From an uncultured Lewinella sp. (GTDB lineage Bacteria; Bacteroidota; Bacteroidia; Chitinophagales; Saprospiraceae), in NCBI GenBank assembly GCA_938021455.1, contig CALIGP010000296.1, positions 1-10,617 of the forward strand: a stretch of DNA of 10,617 nt, written 5' to 3'. The notes beneath the pieces are model-generated. The model did not search any database. It had not been told where the DNA came from and worked only from the letters and a program-made list of their open reading frames with translations. The position numbers were made by a program, and so were the translations under genes. Of this stretch, positions 7,014-10,617 are shown piece by piece; the stretch's first letter is position 1, and each line of letters opens with the position of its first letter.

Positions 7014-9245
7014 TTAGAAGCGACCGAGGTCCATGACTTTAGCCCAGGTGGCTACGAAGTCCTTCACGAAGCGGTCTTGCCCATCGGCGCAACCATATAC
7101 TTCAGCGATTGCCCGAAGCTCAGTGTTGGAGCCAAAGATGAGATCAGCACGGGTGCCAGTCATCTTCACATCACCGGTGGCCCGGTCACGACCTTCGAAG
7201 ATGTACTCCGTATCGTCTTTAGCGGCCCACTTGGTGCGTAGATCGAGCAGGTTGACGAAGAAGTCGTTGGTCAGGGCACCGGGGCGATCCGTAAAGACGC
7301 CGTGGTTGGAACCGTCATAGTTGGCACCGAGCACGCGCAGGCCACCGACCATGGCGGTCATTTCAGGAGCGGTCAGGGTCAGCAGGTTAGCCCGGTCAAG
7401 GAGAAGCTCTTCCGTGTAAGTTGGCTCCGTGTTACCGATATAATTCCGGAAACCATCTGTACGAGGCTGAAGTGCAGCAAAAGATTCTACGTCCGTTTGC
7501 GCATCACTTGCATCCCCACGGCCAGGAGTAAAGGGTACGGTTACATCATAACCGGCCGCCTTGGCTCCTTTCTCGACGGCAGCAGCGCCACCAAGAATGA
7601 TCATATCAGCCATGGATACTTGCTTGCTACCAGATTGCGCAGCGTTAAACTCCTTACGAACACCTTCCAGCGTGTCTAGTACGGTAGCCAACTGAGCCGG
7701 CTTGTTAACAGCCCAGTCTTTCTGCGGGGCAAGACGAACACGGCCGCCATTAGAGCCACCGCGCTTGTCTGAGTCACGGTAAGTAGAGGCTGATGCCCAA
7801 GCGGCAGACACTAGCTGAGAGACCGTCAGGCCGGACGCCAGAATACGGCGCTTCAGTTCTGTTGCATCTGCATCACTAATCAGCTCGTGATCAACGGCAG
7901 GAACGGGGTCTTGCCAGATCAGTACTTCAGCGGGAACTTCTTTACCGAGATAACGCTCCCGGGGGCCCATATCACGGTGTGTCAGCTTAAACCAGGCGCG
8001 GGCGAATGCATCCGCGAAAGCATCGTGGTCTTTGTGGAAACGTTCGGAAATCTCGCGGTAAGCAGGGTCAACCCGTAGGGCGAGGTCAGAAGTTAGCATG
8101 ACCGGGTGGGTGCTTTTGCTGGCATCGTGAGCGTGCGGTACCGTACCGGCACCACCACCGTTAACGGGGCGCCATTGTTGTGCGCCAGCGGGGCTTTTGA
8201 ACAGTTCCCACTCATAGTTGAAGAGGTGGTTGAAGTAGTCGTTCGTCCACTGGGCGGGCTTCGTCGTCCATGCTCCTTCCAAACCGGAGGTGATGGTGTC
8301 AGCCCCACTACCCGTGCCGAAGGAGTTGATCCACCCCTGGCTCTGGGCTTCTAGTGGTGCGCCTGCAGGCTCCGCAGCGACGTACTTTTCCGGGTCAGCC
8401 GCACCGTGGGTCTTACCGAAGGTGTGACCACCGGCGATGAGGGCAACGGTTTCTTCGTCGTTCATGGCCATGCGGCCGAAGGTTTCGCGGATATCGTTGG
8501 CGGAAAGCTGTGGGTCAGGGTTACCGTTTGGTCCTTCGGGGTTAACGTAGATGAGGCCCATCTGTACGGCAGCGAGAGGGTTCTCCAGCTTACGGTCTTC
8601 CGTGTAGCGGACATCGTCCAGCCACTCTTTTTCAGAGCCCCAGTAAATGTCCTGCTCGGGTTCCCAGACGTCAGCCCGGCCTCCGGCAAAGCCGAAGGTT
8701 TCAAAACCCATCGTTTCCAGGGCAACATTACCGGCCAGAATCATCAGATCTGCCCAGGATAGCTTACGGCCGTACTTCTGCTTGACGGGCCAGAGGAGGA
8801 GTCGGGCCTTGTCGAGGTTGCCGTTGTCCGGCCAGCTATTCAGCGGCGCGAAGCGCTGCGTACCGGAACCCGCACCACCACGACCGTCAGCAATCCGGTA
8901 AGTACCGGCACTGTGCCAGGCCATACGGATCATGAAGGGGCCGTAGTGACCGTAATCGGCGGGCCACCAGTCTTGAGAGTCCGTCATCAGGTGTGCCAGA
9001 TCTTTCTTTACCGCATCCAGGTCGAGGCTCTTAAATTCTTCGGCGTAGTCGAAATCTTCTCCCATCGGATCAGAGAGGCTCGAGTGCTGACGGAGAATGC
9101 CCACCTTGAGTGCGTTGGGCCACCAGTCTTTATTGGAAGTACCCGCTGAGGCACTTTTCTGTTCTGGGGTGCCGCCTAGAAACGGGCATTTGCTGGAGTC
9201 GTTGAGGTCAAAAGCCTCTCCGTTGGAATTTTTCATATGATCCAT
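7014..9245 (-). CDS. katG: Catalase-peroxidase KatG
   Basis: The 743-residue haem enzyme breaks down hydrogen peroxide by catalase and peroxidase reactions, normally in the cytoplasm. Both halves of the duplicated class I peroxidase fold are present. The distal-site motif RMAWHSAGTYR places Arg107, Trp110 and His111. Tyr233 (in YVNPEGPNG) and Met259 complete, with Trp110, the Met-Tyr-Trp crosslink needed for catalase activity. His274 in AGGHTFGKTHG is the proximal haem ligand. All catalytic residues are intact and the length is normal. The frame continues upstream to an ATG at 9332, but that extension is unlike KatG and starts upstream of the predicted transcription start. The ATG at 9245 (MDHMKN) is therefore preferred; 9236 is also possible. 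The leader is AT-rich without a Shine-Dalgarno sequence. Divergent from oxyR and almost certainly under its control. Confidence 0.98.
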   Translation of the reverse strand: MDHMKNSNGEAFDLNDSSKCPFLGGTPEQKSASAGTSNKDWWPNALKVGILRQHSSLSDPMGEDFDYAEEFKSLDLDAVKKDLAHLMTDSQDWWPADYGHYGPFMIRMAWHSAGTYRIADGRGGAGSGTQRFAPLNSWPDNGNLDKARLLLWPVKQKYGRKLSWADLMILAGNVALETMGFETFGFAGGRADVWEPEQDIYWGSEKEWLDDVRYTEDRKLENPLAAVQMGLIYVNPEGPNGNPDPQLSANDIRETFGRMAMNDEETVALIAGGHTFGKTHGAADPEKYVAAEPAGAPLEAQSQGWINSFGTGSGADTITSGLEGAWTTKPAQWTNDYFNHLFNYEWELFKSPAGAQQWRPVNGGGAGTVPHAHDASKSTHPVMLTSDLALRVDPAYREISERFHKDHDAFADAFARAWFKLTHRDMGPRERYLGKEVPAEVLIWQDPVPAVDHELISDADATELKRRILASGLTVSQLVSAAWASASTYRDSDKRGGSNGGRVRLAPQKDWAVNKPAQLATVLDTLEGVRKEFNAAQSGSKQVSMADMIILGGAAAVEKGAKAAGYDVTVPFTPGRGDASDAQTDVESFAALQPRTDGFRNYIGNTEPTYTEELLLDRANLLTLTAPEMTAMVGGLRVLGANYDGSNHGVFTDRPGALTNDFFVNLLDLRTKWAAKDDTEYIFEGRDRATGDVKMTGTRADLIFGSNTELRAIAEVYGCADGQDRFVKDFVATWAKVMDLGRF

Positions 9246-9311
9246 GATGATAGATTTAGATTTTAGAAGATTGAAGATGGGCTTTTGACTAGCGCTCATC
9301 CAATTCTGCGA

Positions 9312-9319
9312 CAAATTTA
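9312..9319 (-). promoter_or_regulatory. Candidate -7 promoter box of katG
   Basis: On the minus strand these bases read TAAATTTG, a full match to the Bacteroidota sigma-70-type -7 consensus TAnnTTTG. Transcription would start near 9305 and give a leader of about 60 bases before the ATG at 9245. No good TTTG -33 element sits about 19 bases upstream (TTCT at that spot), which fits a promoter that depends on an activator such as OxyR. Confidence 0.6.
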
Positions 9320-9342
9320 GTGCAAAGCGCATGATTGTAGAA

Positions 9343-9378
9343 ATTGATTAAATTCAATATCGATAGTTAAAAACTATC
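9343..9378. promoter_or_regulatory. Probable OxyR operator between katG and oxyR
   Basis: A perfect palindrome at 9362-9378 (GATAGTT, AAA, AACTATC) contains ATAG-N7-CTAT, the half-operator pattern of OxyR. A second, weaker inverted repeat (ATTGA-N6-TCAAT, 9343-9358) lies beside it, with centres about 19.5 bases apart, slightly less than the 22 of the classic tandem site. The pair sits just upstream of the katG -33 region and overlaps the expected -33 region of oxyR. That is the usual LysR-type layout for activating the target and repressing the regulator's own gene. Confidence 0.75.
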
Positions 9379-9387
9379 AACATTTTC

Positions 9388-9395
9388 TACCTTTG
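9388..9395 (+). promoter_or_regulatory. Candidate -7 promoter box of oxyR
   Basis: TACCTTTG is a full match to TAnnTTTG. A start near 9402 would leave a leader of about 20 bases before the oxyR ATG. The -33 position (about 9365-9369) falls inside the ATAG-N7-CTAT palindrome and has no clear TTTG, consistent with autoregulation by promoter occlusion. Confidence 0.6.
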
Positions 9396-9421
9396 ATCTA
9401 CTCTAGCAAATTGCAGTTTCC

Positions 9422-10384
9422 ATGTCCATTCAACAACTAAAATACCTCATTGCACTAGATGATCTCCGCCATTTTGGCCTAGCCGCCAAAAGCTGCTTTG
9501 TGGCACAGCCAACCCTAACGACTCAGTTTAAAAAGTTAGAAGAAGAACTGGGGATTCAGCTAATTGACCGGCAATCCAGCCCAGTTCGTCCCACCAGGAT
9601 TGGCGAAAAGGTTATCGCCCAGGCTCGTTTGATTATGGACGATGTAGCGGGGCTTCATTCTTTACTCGAAGAAGAGATCAGTAGTATATCGGGCACCTAT
9701 ATTCTTGGCATCATCCCTACCCTGGCTCCCTATCTGTTGCCTTTGTTCATCCGGTCATTCACGGCGGATTTCCCAGATGTCCATCTCATTGTCCGCGAGA
9801 TGCAGTCAGAACAAATCATGGAAGGGCTCAAGCGGAAGCAGCTGGACGTAGGTCTGCTAGTTACGCCCCTCGAAGAAAAACAGCTAAGGGAGATTCCGCT
9901 TTACTATGAGCCGTTCCTTATATACGCCTCGCCTGAAGAACCTATTCTACAACGAAGCCCACTCTTACCCAAGCACGTAGACCCCAAAAGCTTATGGATT
10001 TTACAACAGGGTCACTGCTTTCGGAACCAGATGCTCAACATCTGTAACGCCGCTCCTTCCACCTCTGGAATGACGACTGGTGATGGTTCTGCGCCAGATG
10101 TCGGGAGTTTCACCTTTCAGGCGGGCTCCATTGAGACCTTAAAAAACATGGTTCGTAATAATGCCGGCTACACCATCATTCCTGAGATGAGCGTCCATCC
10201 CACGACCGACAAGAATCACATCAAACGCTTTGCCCAACCCCAGCCTGCCCGGGAGGTGAGTTTGGTAGTTAATAAGTCCTTCACCCGGGAGAAACTTTTG
10301 CTGGAGCTTCGCAAGGCCATTCTGAAGGTCGTACCGGAAGATTTCCGGAAGAACGAGCGGTACGTAGGGGTAGCTTGGCGGTAA
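9422..10384 (+). CDS. oxyR: Peroxide-sensing LysR-family regulator OxyR
   Basis: The 320-residue protein has an N-terminal winged helix-turn-helix (about 1-60; FGLAAKSCFVAQPTLTTQF is the recognition region), a linker helix, and a periplasmic-binding-protein-like regulatory domain from about residue 90. The redox motif GHCFRNQMLNIC places cysteines at 199 and 208. These match the spacing and even the numbering of E. coli OxyR, where the pair forms a disulfide on contact with peroxide. The downstream SIETLKNMV segment is also typical of OxyR. Between Cys208 and that segment lies a Gly/Ser/Thr-rich loop about 13 residues longer than in E. coli, which may change redox kinetics. The ATG at 9422 begins at the standard LysR N-terminus (MSIQQLKYLIAL). 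Divergent from katG, its likely main target, with a shared operator between them. Confidence 0.96.
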   Translation: MSIQQLKYLIALDDLRHFGLAAKSCFVAQPTLTTQFKKLEEELGIQLIDRQSSPVRPTRIGEKVIAQARLIMDDVAGLHSLLEEEISSISGTYILGIIPTLAPYLLPLFIRSFTADFPDVHLIVREMQSEQIMEGLKRKQLDVGLLVTPLEEKQLREIPLYYEPFLIYASPEEPILQRSPLLPKHVDPKSLWILQQGHCFRNQMLNICNAAPSTSGMTTGDGSAPDVGSFTFQAGSIETLKNMVRNNAGYTIIPEMSVHPTTDKNHIKRFAQPQPAREVSLVVNKSFTREKLLLELRKAILKVVPEDFRKNERYVGVAWR

Positions 10385-10548
10385 TTGGGTAGACCAACCT
10401 GAATACCTGATTGATCTCCTCGGCGCAAACCATAAACCCTGAATATTCCGCCAGTGATTCCGGAGGAATCACGACCAAAACATGAGTCATCCCGGAGTTT
10501 GGGCAACATTTCCTGTATTTTCTCCCCTGTACCCAGTTTGGTTGGCAT

Positions 10549-10610
10549 AAAAAAGCGATCAGCGGACAGCATTCAGAGCTGTTTTGCCTGAATGCTGTCC
10601 GCTGATCGCT
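10549..10610 (-). terminator. Long perfect hairpin, probable terminator of a minus-strand gene beyond the right edge
   Basis: Bases 10554-10576 are an exact inverted repeat of 10588-10610: a 23-bp perfect stem around an 11-base loop. On the minus strand the stem runs into six T's (plus-strand A's at 10549-10554), the form of an intrinsic terminator for a gene converging on oxyR from the right. The plus-strand side ends in AAAACCC, so oxyR would not use it as a classic terminator. The stem is unusually long and perfect, so a small repeated element or structured RNA is possible. Confidence 0.65.
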
Positions 10611-10617
10611 AAAACCC

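Noticed and set aside
7302..7679. A 125-codon plus-strand frame, with other frames antisense to katG
   Set aside because: Fully inside the unambiguous katG coding sequence with no family similarity; these are shadow frames.

Overview
The window looks like chromosomal DNA from a Bacteroidota bacterium, probably of the Saprospiria/Lewinella type (inferred; no marker gene fixes the genus). The evidence is: near-perfect TAnnTTTG promoter boxes, AT-rich leaders without clear Shine-Dalgarno sequences, a lipoprotein with an acidic stretch right after the lipid-modified cysteine, a large FG-GAP/ASPIC-UnbV surface lipoprotein, and an uncharacterised beta-barrel protein of a kind I associate with this phylum.

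Layout, left to right. (1) Positions 1-383: a short plus-strand CDS tail with a candidate terminator, then AT-rich sequence with no recognisable gene. (2) 384-989 (+): a small Sua5/YrdC/TsaC-fold protein whose substrate-binding motifs are mostly replaced. (3) A long imperfect hairpin between convergent genes (994-1043). (4) 1069-5315 (-): a likely two-gene unit, transcribed from a signal-peptide-bearing beta-barrel-like protein into a 1124-residue surface lipoprotein with two sets of seven calcium-loop repeats around an ASPIC/UnbV domain. (5) 5604-6872 (+): a family-1 (sterol/macrolide type) glycosyltransferase. (6) 7014-9245 (-): catalase-peroxidase KatG with a strong intrinsic terminator. 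(7) 9422-10384 (+): OxyR, divergent from katG. (8) A 23-bp perfect hairpin at the right edge, probably the terminator of a minus-strand gene outside the window.

The clearest functional unit is oxyR/katG. OxyR keeps both redox cysteines at residues 199 and 208. The 176-bp divergent intergenic region holds a perfect ATAG-N7-CTAT palindrome with a matching -7 promoter box on each side, a textbook arrangement for peroxide-induced katG and autoregulated oxyR. The second unit, barrel plus double-propeller lipoprotein, probably works at the outer membrane, but its substrate is unknown. The YrdC-like protein and the glycosyltransferase appear to be stand-alone genes. I see no CRISPR array, tRNA, rRNA, transposase, phage gene or convincing defence system. 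The items most worth a second look are the degenerate YrdC paralog, the barrel/double-propeller pair and the two unusual hairpins.
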